This document shows positions 19,262-27,891 of a stretch of 64,000 nt of DNA, one piece after another. The DNA comes from Spongiivirga sp046524175 (GTDB lineage: Bacteria > Bacteroidota > Bacteroidia > Flavobacteriales > Flavobacteriaceae): positions 1-64,000 of the forward strand of contig NZ_JBEFZF010000001.1 of the NCBI RefSeq assembly GCF_046524175.1, given 5' to 3'. Each line of letters starts with the position of its first letter. Within the stretch, counting starts at the first letter, position 1. A program made the translations under genes and the position numbers. The notes below the pieces were generated by a model, which did not search any database, was not told the origin of the DNA, and saw nothing but the letters and a program-made list of their open reading frames with translations.

Positions 19262-19585
19262 CGATATTTTTTAACAGGATGTTATTTCTTTTTATACAAT
19301 AGCACCTTATTTTTCTCGTTCAACATATATAACGCAACATTAACCTAATACGATGTTACGTTACAACCTTTGATTTTGATATAAGGGACTTTTTACGGGC
19401 TAAGTTTAAGGCAAAATCAATTATAAGGTTATTAATTGTTAAGTTTAAGGTGTTGTTTCGACCTAGAAACAACACCTTATTTTTTTACATAAATGCGTCA
19501 TAATAATTGCTATGTATTCCATGACGAATGCTAATGCCCTCTTGGATTGTAAGTTTTGCAACAGCAAAAAAATAAAAAAGAACGA
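19262..19585. other. Intergenic stretch with a strong terminator and no gene
   Basis: No coding frame is convincing here. An imperfect inverted repeat (AACGCAACAT at 19331, ATGTTACGTT at 19353) and a terminator at 19447-19486 are present. The terminator sits 186 bases after the regulator stop, so it may end a long 3' tail or a small RNA. Confidence 0.5.
19447..19486 (+). terminator. Rho-independent terminator
   Basis: A perfect 13-base stem (AAGGTGTTGTTTC / GAAACAACACCTT) with a six-base loop is followed by TATTTTTTT. It is one of the strongest stems in the window. Confidence 0.88.
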
Positions 19586-20149
19586 ATGAAATTCAGAAAA
19601 CCTTCTTTTGGTGAAATTGGATTACTTGTACTAATCATCATATTGATAATTCCGCAAACTAGTTTTCCCATAAAGTTAGCTGTTCATAAGATTTTGGGGA
19701 GGCTATCGCCCAGTCTTGTTGAGGTTGATAACCGTACGGAGTTAAAAAATTACAATATGAAATTGGTTAGTATTGATGGGGCCAAAACGAATTTTAAAAG
19801 TGCCAAAGGTGAGGTTATATTTTTGAATTTTTGGGCAACTTGGTGCCCGCCATGTGTAGCGGAAATGCCCTCTATTAATGAACTTTATAAAGACTACGGA
19901 GATCGCGTTTCGTTTTACATTGTTACCAATGAAGCTGCTAAGAAAACTATTCCTTTTCTGGAAAAGAAAGATTTTGATTTACCAGTATACCAAATGCAGT
20001 CAATGCCATCTAAAGAGATTTATTCAAGAAGTATTCCTGCAACTTTTATCATAGATAGAGAAGGAAAGATTGTTGTAGATGAAACAGGAGCCGCCAATTG
20101 GAATAGCGAACTAGTGCGAAAAACGTTAGACGAATTAATCGGTGAGTAA
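19586..20149 (+). CDS. TlpA-like membrane-anchored thioredoxin
   Basis: A 187-residue protein with one N-terminal membrane helix (GEIGLLVLIIILIIPQ) and a thioredoxin fold facing the periplasm. The active site is NFWATWCPPCVAEMPSI, and the cis-Pro loop SIPATFIIDREGKIV is present. TlpA/ResA-type proteins reduce disulfides outside the cytoplasm, for example in cytochrome c assembly. The ATG at 19586 was chosen over an in-frame TTG at 19556 because the extra ten residues are only Gln and Lys. The 3' end overlaps the convergent hydrolase gene by 15 bases. Confidence 0.93.
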   Translation: MKFRKPSFGEIGLLVLIIILIIPQTSFPIKLAVHKILGRLSPSLVEVDNRTELKNYNMKLVSIDGAKTNFKSAKGEVIFLNFWATWCPPCVAEMPSINELYKDYGDRVSFYIVTNEAAKKTIPFLEKKDFDLPVYQMQSMPSKEIYSRSIPATFIIDREGKIVVDETGAANWNSELVRKTLDELIGE

Positions 20150-21067
20150 GAAGTTCTTTGTATCCTTGGCGCTTTTTTGGGGTTGCTCTTCCATTGGAAC
20201 ATGGCCGGTTTTGGGGTAAATTATAAGTTCAGCCTTTTTAAGATCTTTTTTAAATCGTTTTGCGTGGACTAACGGTACCCATGCATCGTCCTTACCCCAT
20301 AAAATCAGCGTCGGTTGTTTAATAAGTTGAATGGCTTTTGGGTCTACATCGTATTTAGTTTTAGCACGATCTATAAACGCTTGACGGTTGCCTTCCCGTA
20401 ACTGTAAATCGTAATAGCGGTTCACCATTTTATCAGTAACAAGATTCTTATTAAAAAAAACCTCTTTAAGACTTTTTCGGACTAAAAACTTAGGGGTAAA
20501 GCGTAACATTATTTTATTAGCGTAATCATTTCGTGCTAACTTAAATACCATCGATGATTCCTTATAGCTAGGATATCCTGTTGCATTTAGCAGTACTAAT
20601 TTTTTGACCTCTTCAGGAAATTTATAGGTATAATTCCATGCAATACATCCTCCCAGTGAGTTGCCGGCCAGATAAAATGAATCAAGCTGTAATTCATTTA
20701 TAAAATCATTTAAAAAAGAAACATAACCTTTAATGGAATAATCGGCATTTGTGTTTGGGCCTGTGAGACCGTAAGCGGGAAGATCTAAGCTAATAATGGT
20801 GAAATCATTCTTTAGTAAATTGGTCCATTCCTCCCAAGTATGTAATGAAGAGCCAGTGCCGTGAAGTAATAATAAAACAGGGCCGCTACCTGTTTTTCTA
20901 TAATGTACATTTAGCCCATCAACATTAATAAAATGAGAATCTTGATAGGTGTAAATCTCCTTTAAATCGCCAACGGTTTTGTCAGGTGCATAGCAACATA
21001 AAAAGATAGTCGATATGATAATTACAATTGTTAAGACAACTCGGCCAACAAGCTTTTTTATTCTCAT
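20135..21067 (-). CDS. Membrane-anchored alpha/beta hydrolase
   Basis: A 310-residue alpha/beta hydrolase with an N-terminal signal anchor (VVLTIVIIISTIFLCCYA). The catalytic triad is visible: nucleophile Ser in AGNSLGG, Asp in LWGKDDAWVP and His in PKTGHVPMEE. The oxyanion loop is LLLHGTGSSLHTW. Substrate cannot be told; homologues include esterases and lipase-like enzymes. It is convergent with the TlpA-like gene. Confidence 0.9.
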   Translation of the reverse strand: MRIKKLVGRVVLTIVIIISTIFLCCYAPDKTVGDLKEIYTYQDSHFINVDGLNVHYRKTGSGPVLLLLHGTGSSLHTWEEWTNLLKNDFTIISLDLPAYGLTGPNTNADYSIKGYVSFLNDFINELQLDSFYLAGNSLGGCIAWNYTYKFPEEVKKLVLLNATGYPSYKESSMVFKLARNDYANKIMLRFTPKFLVRKSLKEVFFNKNLVTDKMVNRYYDLQLREGNRQAFIDRAKTKYDVDPKAIQLIKQPTLILWGKDDAWVPLVHAKRFKKDLKKAELIIYPKTGHVPMEEQPQKSAKDTKNFLLTD

Positions 21068-21347
21068 TTACATAAGATATTAAATTTCATACAAATTATG
21101 CCCTTTCTATCTTTTTTAAGGATAATGACGGATTACTATATACGAAAGGAGAGGGTAACTTTCCATGTTGTAAATACCAATAATAGGTAAGTGTTTGTAA
21201 AAATTAAATGCTCTAACGACTTGGTTTATCTATTTAAAAATCAGCTAAATGATAGGAAAAATGCATGAACTAGATCGGTGTAAAAGGAACTTTTTCTTGT
21301 TTCATCTTTTAAACACCTTTGGTATTTGGGTTGAATTAGAAAACTAA

Positions 21348-21980
21348 TTAACTATTATAAAAAAAGAAGTAAAGAAAAAATAGTAACTGAGCGAAGTATA
21401 TAGTATAGCTAATCGCGAGGTTGCCTTCATTCTTTTTTATATTCAATATATATTGAAACAGAAATGCCAATCCGAACCATCCTACGTAATTTTGTAATGG
21501 TGCGATACCACCTTTAAACTCCCAAAAATCAAAAACAGGAGCTGACTTTTCCATGAAAAAGTCTAATAATAGCATAAAAGATGCCCCAGACAAACTAATA
21601 AGCCATTTGCTTTTTAAGAACCGATGCGAAATTCTGCTAGAAACAAATGTAAGTATGGCCCATTTAGCACCAATAAATAGAGGAACTCCTGATACTTTAG
21701 GTCCAAAATTAGCACCGTAACTGTATTCACCAAAGATAAGTCCATATGTAACACCCAGCCATTCAGCAAATATGCTTAGCCCGAAAAACATAAGGAATAG
21801 TATGATGTTTCGTTTACTTGCAATAGGAAAAAGAATAAAAAAGAGGACTGTTACTACGAGTAGATTCAATGGTGTTTTCGCAATAAACCAATCTTGAAAA
21901 CCAATAGACACCCCAATAACCGCAGTAACATGAAAAAGGATAATTATAAAACAAGCGAGATTGTTTTTCGTTAACGTCAT
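21348..21980 (-). CDS. cruF: CruF-like carotenoid 1,2-hydratase (DUF422)
   Basis: A 210-residue protein with six or seven membrane segments. The DUF422 signature is clear: FAEWLGVTYGLIFGEYSY, then VSGVPLFIGAKWAIL and a LQNYVGWFGLAFLFQY loop. In flavobacteria that make saproxanthin or myxol, this family adds water to the open psi end of gamma-carotene. It is the last gene of the carotenoid operon and overlaps the previous one by four bases (ATGA). Confidence 0.85.
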   Translation of the reverse strand: MTLTKNNLACFIIILFHVTAVIGVSIGFQDWFIAKTPLNLLVVTVLFFILFPIASKRNIILFLMFFGLSIFAEWLGVTYGLIFGEYSYGANFGPKVSGVPLFIGAKWAILTFVSSRISHRFLKSKWLISLSGASFMLLLDFFMEKSAPVFDFWEFKGGIAPLQNYVGWFGLAFLFQYILNIKKNEGNLAISYTIYFAQLLFFLYFFFYNS

Positions 21981-23449
21981 ACTGCGGGTTTTGGTACCAA
22001 ATCACTTACAATTTTTGCTGATAGCAGACAAAGCGGAATACCACCACCTGGATGCACTGAGCCACCACAGAAATATAAATTTTTAATCTTGCTCGAGAAA
22101 TTTGGGTGTCTTAAAAAGGCTGCAAACTTGTTATTACTGGCCGCTCCGTATAGTGCGCCACGGTAACTTGATGTTTCTTTTTCAATACCTCTAGGATCAA
22201 GAATATGCTCAGTAACAATGTGTTTTTCAATGCTCGTATTGAGTGCTTTATTAATTTTGCTAATGATACACTTTTTAGCATGTTGTATCAATGCTGGCCA
22301 GTTTTGATTGTACCGTCCTGGTGCGTTAATCATTATAAACCAGTTTTCACATCCAATAGGAGCATCATTTTTATCTTCTTTGCTTGTTATATTAATGTAA
22401 ACGGTGGGATCATTATTTAGACTTCTTTGCTTAAAAATCGTATTAAACTCATCTTCATAATCATTACTAAATAAGATATTATGAAGGTCCAGCTCCGGAT
22501 ATTCTCTATCAATTCCCCAATAAAAAATCAAGGCTGAACTAGAGCGTTCCTGCCTAAGTATTTTTTCGGGTTGTATTTGTTCGCTCATCAGCGCTCTATA
22601 CGTCGGAAAAACATCAACATTAGAAACCACCAAATCAGCCTCAAAAGTATGCTCATTAGTGGATACTCCAGTCGTTTTGTTTTGTTCAATATTGATTTTT
22701 GTTACTTCCTGCGACAACTTGATTTCAACACCTATTTGCAGAGCTAATTTGTATAGACTTTGGGATATTTGATGCATTCCATTTAGCGGATAAAAAGTAC
22801 CGTAATGCATTTCTAAATGTGGTATCATCGACATAATACCAGGTGTTTTATAAGGGGATGAGCCATTATACGTGGCAAAGCGATTGAAAAGCTGTTGCAA
22901 CTTTTCGTTTTTAAAATACGATTTATTAACTTCATCCAAGCTACTGTTTATATGTAATTTATATAATTGTGCAATCGCACTTACAGTGTTTTTTGATAGA
23001 TAAGTTTTTAGTTTATGAAGTGATTTTTCTAGAAATAAGCTAGCGGTTAGATCGTATTTCAGTTTAGCATTTTTAAGGTATTTAGTTAATGTTTTTATAT
23101 CGGTGTTAAAAACAACAGCAGCATCTTTCGTAAACTTTTTAGTAGATGACTTCGCTGAAAATTTAGTACCATCGTCCCAAAAGTAATTGCAAATGACTTC
23201 TTTTTTTTTGTAGTTAAAATGCTCAGAAGGTTCAATATTGTTTATCCTAAATAATTCGTCTACAAAATGCGGCATCGTAAATAGGGAAGGGCCTAGATCG
23301 AATCGAAAACCATCTTTATTTATGGCATGTAATTTTCCGCCTGGATAGGAGTTTTTTTCTAAAACTAAAGTTTTATATCCCTTTTGCTGAAGTCTAATGG
23401 CGGTGGCTAGACCTGCTATACCAGATCCTATTACAAGAGCCTTTGCCAT
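21977..23449 (-). CDS. crtD: CrtD-like carotenoid 3,4-desaturase
   Basis: A 490-residue FAD enzyme of the CrtI/CrtD/CrtN family. The dinucleotide fold is IGSGIAGLATAIRLQQKGYK with the PGGKL motif, and the C-terminal FAD motif is LYFCGGSVHPGGGIPLCLLSAK. The same operon already has a closer CrtI. Next to a CruF-like hydratase and CrtZ, the best call is the 1-hydroxycarotenoid 3,4-desaturase of monocyclic carotenoid synthesis. An alternative is another desaturase or isomerase of the family. Confidence 0.83.
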   Translation of the reverse strand: MAKALVIGSGIAGLATAIRLQQKGYKTLVLEKNSYPGGKLHAINKDGFRFDLGPSLFTMPHFVDELFRINNIEPSEHFNYKKKEVICNYFWDDGTKFSAKSSTKKFTKDAAVVFNTDIKTLTKYLKNAKLKYDLTASLFLEKSLHKLKTYLSKNTVSAIAQLYKLHINSSLDEVNKSYFKNEKLQQLFNRFATYNGSSPYKTPGIMSMIPHLEMHYGTFYPLNGMHQISQSLYKLALQIGVEIKLSQEVTKINIEQNKTTGVSTNEHTFEADLVVSNVDVFPTYRALMSEQIQPEKILRQERSSSALIFYWGIDREYPELDLHNILFSNDYEDEFNTIFKQRSLNNDPTVYINITSKEDKNDAPIGCENWFIMINAPGRYNQNWPALIQHAKKCIISKINKALNTSIEKHIVTEHILDPRGIEKETSSYRGALYGAASNNKFAAFLRHPNFSSKIKNLYFCGGSVHPGGGIPLCLLSAKIVSDLVPKPAV

Positions 23450-23458
23450 TGTATATTA

Positions 23459-23911
23459 TTATTTTTTAAAGTATTTAAAAGGAACGAATAGCATTCCAAA
23501 ACACTCACCATCTTCTTTTCCTAGGTGCTTATGGTGAATTTTATGGGCACGACGAACTCCTCTTGCGTACCAATTATTGGTTGTACGGAACATTTTAAAG
23601 CGTTGGTGTATGAAGATGTCATGTACGACAAAATATGCAATACCATAGGCCAAAATCCCAAATCCAATTCCCCAACCGTACCAAAATGACGTATTATTGG
23701 CAATCATGATAAAACTCATACTAATAACTGCATAGAAAATGAAAAATGCATCATTACGTTCAAACCATGAGTCATGGTCTTTATGATGATGATCCTTGTG
23801 CAAACTCCATAAAAAACCATGCATTACATATTTATGAGTAAACCAGGCCATAAACTCCATGATACAAAAGGTCATTAAGAATATTAAAAGACCAATAGCA
23901 ATATTTGTCAT
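23459..23911 (-). CDS. crtZ: Beta-carotene (beta-ionone ring) hydroxylase
   Basis: A 150-residue diiron fatty-acid-hydroxylase-like membrane protein with the four histidine boxes of CrtZ: HKYVMHG, HKDHHHKDH, HDIFIHQRF and HKIHHKHLG. It adds the 3-hydroxyl group to beta rings. It sits between crtB and crtD with gaps of seven and nine bases, so the genes are co-transcribed. Confidence 0.96.
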   Translation of the reverse strand: MTNIAIGLLIFLMTFCIMEFMAWFTHKYVMHGFLWSLHKDHHHKDHDSWFERNDAFFIFYAVISMSFIMIANNTSFWYGWGIGFGILAYGIAYFVVHDIFIHQRFKMFRTTNNWYARGVRRAHKIHHKHLGKEDGECFGMLFVPFKYFKK

Positions 23912-23918
23912 AATACTG

Positions 23919-24758
23919 TTATACTAGATTTAGACGACATTTAACATATGAACGCGCAAGTAAGTGCACTTTTTGATAATCTGCAACTCGGATGCGTTTG
24001 TTTTTTATTTCCATACTTGGTGTCTTTTTCAGCTTCGTCAATAACTTTTTGTAATAACGATAGGCCGTATATACTCCAAATTTTGCTTCAACAGGTAGCC
24101 TGTTAATTCCGCTTAAACCCTTTGCGAAATCTTCTTCAATTTCTTGTATAATTTTGGCTTTTGAAGCTTCATCTAGACGTTCAAGGTTGGTTCCGGGAAA
24201 ATAAGTGCGACTTAAATCTTCAAAATCCGCTTTTAAATCACGCAGGAAATTCACTTTTTGAAAAGCAGAGCCTAAACTCATTGCGCTCTCCTTTAACTCG
24301 TCGTATTTATCCTGATTACCACCTACAAAAACCTTTAAACACATTAGACCAACCACATCCGCTGAGCCATAAATATATTCTCTATACTCTTCCTGAGTAA
24401 GATATACTTGTTTGTCAAGATCAAGGCGCATACTTTTCATAAAAGCCTTTATCAAATCTTTGTCAATATCGTATTTATGAAAAGTATATTGAAACGAATT
24501 TAAAATAGGATTAAGGCTAATTTTATCCTCCAACGCATTTTCCAGATCTGCCTCAAAGTTTTCGAACAACTTTCTTTTATCGTAATCATGAAAGGTATCA
24601 ACTATTTCATCTGCAAAGCGAACAAAGCCGTAAATATTAAAAATATCTTGGCGTATTGAAGGAGCAAGCATTTTCGTAGCTGTTGAAAACGACGTACTAT
24701 ACGATGTAGTTACAAGCTTGCTACATTGGTAGGACACGGTATCAAAAAGTGCTTTCAT
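23919..24758 (-). CDS. crtB: Phytoene synthase
   Basis: A 279-residue squalene/phytoene synthase that condenses two geranylgeranyl diphosphates to phytoene. Both aspartate-rich motifs are present: DEIVDTFHDYD (about residue 50) and FLRDLKADFEDLSRTYF (about 177), with YGSADVVGLMC between. It lies 11 bases downstream of crtI in the operon. Confidence 0.97.
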   Translation of the reverse strand: MKALFDTVSYQCSKLVTTSYSTSFSTATKMLAPSIRQDIFNIYGFVRFADEIVDTFHDYDKRKLFENFEADLENALEDKISLNPILNSFQYTFHKYDIDKDLIKAFMKSMRLDLDKQVYLTQEEYREYIYGSADVVGLMCLKVFVGGNQDKYDELKESAMSLGSAFQKVNFLRDLKADFEDLSRTYFPGTNLERLDEASKAKIIQEIEEDFAKGLSGINRLPVEAKFGVYTAYRYYKKLLTKLKKTPSMEIKNKRIRVADYQKVHLLARSYVKCRLNLV

Positions 24759-24769
24759 AATGTTGTGGT

Positions 24770-26227
24770 TTAAGGTTGTTTATTAATTAGGTCTGCTACC
24801 AATTTCCCTGATATTAATGCAGGAGGTACCCCAGGCCCGGGGACAGTTAATTGTCCGGTAAAAAATAGGTTTTTTACTTTTTTACTTTTAAGACCTGGTC
24901 TTAAAAAAGCAGTTTGCGTTAAGGTGTTCGCCATACCGTAGGCATTGCCTTTATAAGAGTTGTACTGCTCGATAAAATCGTTTACGCAAAACGATTCTTT
25001 AAAGAGTATATGTGGTCTGACTTCTTGTTCGGTTAACTTTTCTAAGCGATCAATAATGATGTCAAAATATTGATCACGCAATTGTTGGGTATCTTCTAGC
25101 CCTGGAGCTATTGGAATCAGGAAAAAGCCTCCATCACAACCGTCGGGAGCCATAGACGAATCGGTCACTGATGGGAAATTCACGTAAAAAAGCGGATCAT
25201 CAGGCCAATTAGGTTCATCATAAATGTCGAACGCATGACGTTCAAAATCAGTATCAAAAAATAGATTGTGATGTTCAACACCTTCAATCTTTTTATCAAA
25301 CCCTACATAGAACAATAATGAAGAAGGAGCAAATGTCTTTTTACTCCAATATTCTTCTGAGTATTGCCGGTATTGTTTATCTACGAGCGTTTCTGAATGA
25401 TGATAATCAGCACCACTTAATACGATATCAAATTGGTGAAAACGTCCGTTTACAGTAATCCCTGTGGATTTACCATTTTCAACGACTATTTTTTCAACAG
25501 GACTCCCGGTATTAATGGTTACACCCAACTCTTCAGCAAGAGAAGTCATCGCCTTGATAATTTCAAACATCCCACCCTTAGGGTGCCAAGTACCCAGCCC
25601 AAAATCAGCAAAATTCATGAAGTTGTAGAATGAGGGCGTCTTACTGGGTTTTGCCCCTAGAAAGAGTACAGGAAATTCTAAAGTGCTTACAAGTTTCGGG
25701 TTTTTGAATTGCTTTCGTACTTGACCGCTGATCGTTTTAAAAAATTGATCAACTCTGGTAACAGTTTCCTTAGTCACTAACTCAAAAGGAGAGAGTCCTG
25801 GTCGAAGCACCACTTTATTAATGGCAATATCATAGTTTCGTTGAGCTTGGTTTATGAACTTTTGTAAATGTTTAGAACTTCCTTTTTCAATGCGTTCAAA
25901 TTCCTCACATATTTTTTCCATGCAATCGCCAATAGTGATGACATCATCAGCAAAGAAAATTTTGTAAGCCGGGCTCAACTTATCCAGCTCATAATAATCG
26001 CTAGTTTTTTTATCAAAATCGCCAAAAAATTTGTCGAATATATCAGGCATCCAATACCAGCTAGGTCCGATATCAAAAGTGAAACCATCTTTAATGAGTT
26101 GGCGCGCGCGCCCACCCGCTGTATCATTTTTTTCAAATACTTGTACTTGATGTCCTTGTTTGGCAAGATAGCAAGCAGCGGATAGCGATGAGAAGCCGGA
26201 CCCGATAATACAAATGGTTTTACTCAT
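24770..26227 (-). CDS. crtI: Phytoene desaturase
   Basis: A 485-residue FAD enzyme that desaturates phytoene to lycopene. The N-terminal fold is IIGSGFSSLSAACYLAKQGH with AGGRARQ, and the C-terminal CrtI signature is FTGQLTVPGPGVPPALISGK. It is the first biosynthetic gene after the regulator, with a gap of 17 bases. Confidence 0.96.
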   Translation of the reverse strand: MSKTICIIGSGFSSLSAACYLAKQGHQVQVFEKNDTAGGRARQLIKDGFTFDIGPSWYWMPDIFDKFFGDFDKKTSDYYELDKLSPAYKIFFADDVITIGDCMEKICEEFERIEKGSSKHLQKFINQAQRNYDIAINKVVLRPGLSPFELVTKETVTRVDQFFKTISGQVRKQFKNPKLVSTLEFPVLFLGAKPSKTPSFYNFMNFADFGLGTWHPKGGMFEIIKAMTSLAEELGVTINTGSPVEKIVVENGKSTGITVNGRFHQFDIVLSGADYHHSETLVDKQYRQYSEEYWSKKTFAPSSLLFYVGFDKKIEGVEHHNLFFDTDFERHAFDIYDEPNWPDDPLFYVNFPSVTDSSMAPDGCDGGFFLIPIAPGLEDTQQLRDQYFDIIIDRLEKLTEQEVRPHILFKESFCVNDFIEQYNSYKGNAYGMANTLTQTAFLRPGLKSKKVKNLFFTGQLTVPGPGVPPALISGKLVADLINKQP

Positions 26228-26244
26228 TAAATTAAAAGATATTT

Positions 26245-27144
26245 TTATAAGATACTGATTAAACTGTCAATAGAATCAAAAATCTTCACTTTATTTGGCA
26301 GGCTAAAGTTTTTGAGGCGACGGGTTTGTTGTCCTAAAATCCACAATTCGTTGTTACCTTGACTACCAATTTTTTCAGAAAATTCTTTTAAATAATCATC
26401 AATTTTCGACTGATTAGGTTCAATGGTAAAATAAGATATAAATGTCAAATCTCCGTAGTAGTTAAGGAGATCTTGAAGGCTATCGATAGGTACAGTCTGC
26501 CCTAGGAAAATGGCTTTGTAACCATGGAGAATGACTTCGTAATTTAAGTATAACAATCCAATTTCATGAATCTCATTTTCTGGTAGATAAAGCACGAAAA
26601 TGCGATCCTTCTTAGTGGGTTCTAGATGCTGAATCTTTTCAGTATTGATTAATATTTTTTGTTTAACCAAACTGGTGATGAAGTGCTCATGGGAAGGACT
26701 AATTGTATCGGTTTGCCATAACAATCCTAGCTCATTTAAAAGAGGAATAAATACTTCATGAAAAATTTCTCTAAATGACTTATTAGTCAACAGGCTGTTG
26801 TACGTATTAAAAAACATGGTCTGATCAAAATTGATCATTGCAAGTTTAAATGCATTAATGGAGTGACTCTTAACACTATTTTCTGAGACAATTTCTCTAA
26901 CAACAATGGGAATCTTATCTTCTTCAATATTCGCTATTTTAGAAATTTTGTAACCATTGTTATACAACAAAGTGATGTTTAAAAGCTTTTGAAGGTTCTT
27001 TAAATCATATAAACGTATGTTAGAATCAGTTCGATCTGGCGCCAGCAGATTATAGCGTTTTTCCCAAATACGTATGGTATGTGCCTTTATGCCAGAAAGA
27101 TTTTCTAGATCCTTAATGCTGAAATAATTCTTTACATTGTTCAT
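26245..27144 (-). CDS. CarH-like MerR-family B12-binding regulator
   Basis: A 299-residue regulator. The N-terminal MerR helix-turn-helix (FSIKDLENLSGIKAHTIRIW) is followed by a helical cap domain and a cobalamin-binding fold. The W-x9-EH signature of the light-sensing CarH group is present (Trp143, Glu153, His154), as is the lower-ligand motif ExHxxG (EIHEIG, His193). The residue after the Trp is Gln144; in Thermus CarH that position is the His that becomes the upper cobalt ligand after light. The gene leads the carotenoid operon, so it is the likely (auto)repressor, perhaps relieved by light. Two palindromes with the core TTGTTT/AAACAA lie upstream. Confidence 0.92.
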   Translation of the reverse strand: MNNVKNYFSIKDLENLSGIKAHTIRIWEKRYNLLAPDRTDSNIRLYDLKNLQKLLNITLLYNNGYKISKIANIEEDKIPIVVREIVSENSVKSHSINAFKLAMINFDQTMFFNTYNSLLTNKSFREIFHEVFIPLLNELGLLWQTDTISPSHEHFITSLVKQKILINTEKIQHLEPTKKDRIFVLYLPENEIHEIGLLYLNYEVILHGYKAIFLGQTVPIDSLQDLLNYYGDLTFISYFTIEPNQSKIDDYLKEFSEKIGSQGNNELWILGQQTRRLKNFSLPNKVKIFDSIDSLISIL

Positions 27145-27156
27145 TCTTTATAGCAA

Positions 27157-27173
27157 TTGTTTAAACAAAAATA
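27157..27173 (-). promoter_or_regulatory. Palindrome TTGTTTAAACAA overlapping a -7 element
   Basis: A perfect 12-base palindrome (27157-27168) begins 13 bases upstream of the regulator start. On the minus strand it overlaps TATTTTTG (27166-27173), which fits the Bacteroidetes -7 box TAnnTTTG; no clear -33 TTG was found. It is a candidate operator of the CarH-like protein. Confidence 0.4.
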
Positions 27174-27298
27174 ACATTTTTTACCACATATAAGCTATTT
27201 TTCAGCTTTTTTTAACCTATTCAAAAAGGACTAAATAAGACAAAATAATAACTCGTTTGGCCAATTTTTAGTGGGTAGATAAGCGATCTGCTTTCAAA

Positions 27299-27315
27299 TA
27301 TTGTTTCAAACAATA
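27299..27315. promoter_or_regulatory. Palindrome TATTGTTT-C-AAACAATA
   Basis: A perfect 8-1-8 inverted repeat about 155 bases upstream of the CarH-like gene. It shares the TTGTTT/AAACAA arms with the nearer palindrome. Possible second binding site. Confidence 0.35.
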
Positions 27316-27489
27316 ATCGTTATAAATAACTTAAATTAATGGTGGCAGATTTGATGTTCTTTGGATATTAGAACTTTCAAGCAAACAATGCGAATTATGT
27401 AGGTGAAGCAGCTATCTAAAGCACACGACATTTTGGGTTCCAGGGAAGATACTTCGAAAATCTATAAATAAATTTGATATCGGTAAAAG

Positions 27490-27573
27490 TGCGTACGAGA
27501 AGATTCGAACTTCCACGACCTAATGGTCACTGACCCCTCAAGCCAGCGCGTCTACCAATTCCGCCACGTACGC
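27490..27573 (-). tRNA. tRNA-Leu (anticodon GAG)
   Basis: Folds as a class II tRNA on the minus strand: acceptor GCGTACG/CGTACGC, D arm with GGTAGACGC, anticodon stem CTGGC/GTCAG with loop TTGAGGG (anticodon GAG), a long variable arm and T loop GTTCGAATC. The 3' CCA is not encoded. Confidence 0.95.
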
Positions 27574-27744
27574 TTTTTAAAGTAGAGCGCAAATATAATA
27601 TGCTTTATCAAAGGGTGAAATTTTATTTTAGATTTTTAAGAAGTTCTTTGCTTAATCAAGTAGTTAAGAGACAAAAGTCATGGTAAAGAAGACCGTTGAT
27701 TTTCCTGCAAAACAATTTTTGTAAGCGCATTTTATGTTAAATTT

Positions 27745-27774
27745 TTGACAGTTTCATAAATAAGCATATATTTG
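27745..27774 (+). promoter_or_regulatory. Promoter of the double-PL7 lyase gene
   Basis: TTG (27745-27747), a 19-base spacer and TATATTTG (27767-27774) match the Bacteroidetes consensus TTG-N19/21-TAnnTTTG. The -7 box runs directly into the first TTGGT-N2-ACCAA operator. Confidence 0.65.
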
Positions 27775-27796
27775 GTAAACCAATTTGGTAAACCAA
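27772..27796. promoter_or_regulatory. Two tandem GntR operators TTGGTAAACCAA
   Basis: Two identical 12-base sites start at 27772 and 27785, 13 bases apart. The arms TTGGT/ACCAA resemble FadR-subfamily GntR sites. The first overlaps the -7 element, so binding should block transcription of the lyase-cupin unit. Confidence 0.65.
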
Positions 27797-27891
27797 TTTT
27801 ATGAAAGCACTTTTTCAAATGAATTGATGTTTTTCAATCTTTGATGATATTGTCAACAAATTGGTATTCTCTAAAATAAACACAACCTTAA

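Larger units (their letters stand above)
27145..27891. other. Intergenic region between carotenoid operon and alginate locus
   Basis: This 747-base gap contains the palindromes of the CarH-like gene, the tRNA-Leu gene and, at its right end, the promoter and operators of the double-PL7 lyase. I see no further gene in it. Confidence 0.7.

Noticed and set aside
19556..19585. TTG start of the TlpA-like gene
   Set aside because: It adds only Gln/Lys residues; the ATG at 19586 gives a normal signal-anchor N-terminus.
26661..26690. AACCAAACTGGT inside the CarH-like gene as another GntR operator
   Set aside because: The arms are in the wrong order and it lies within coding sequence away from a start.
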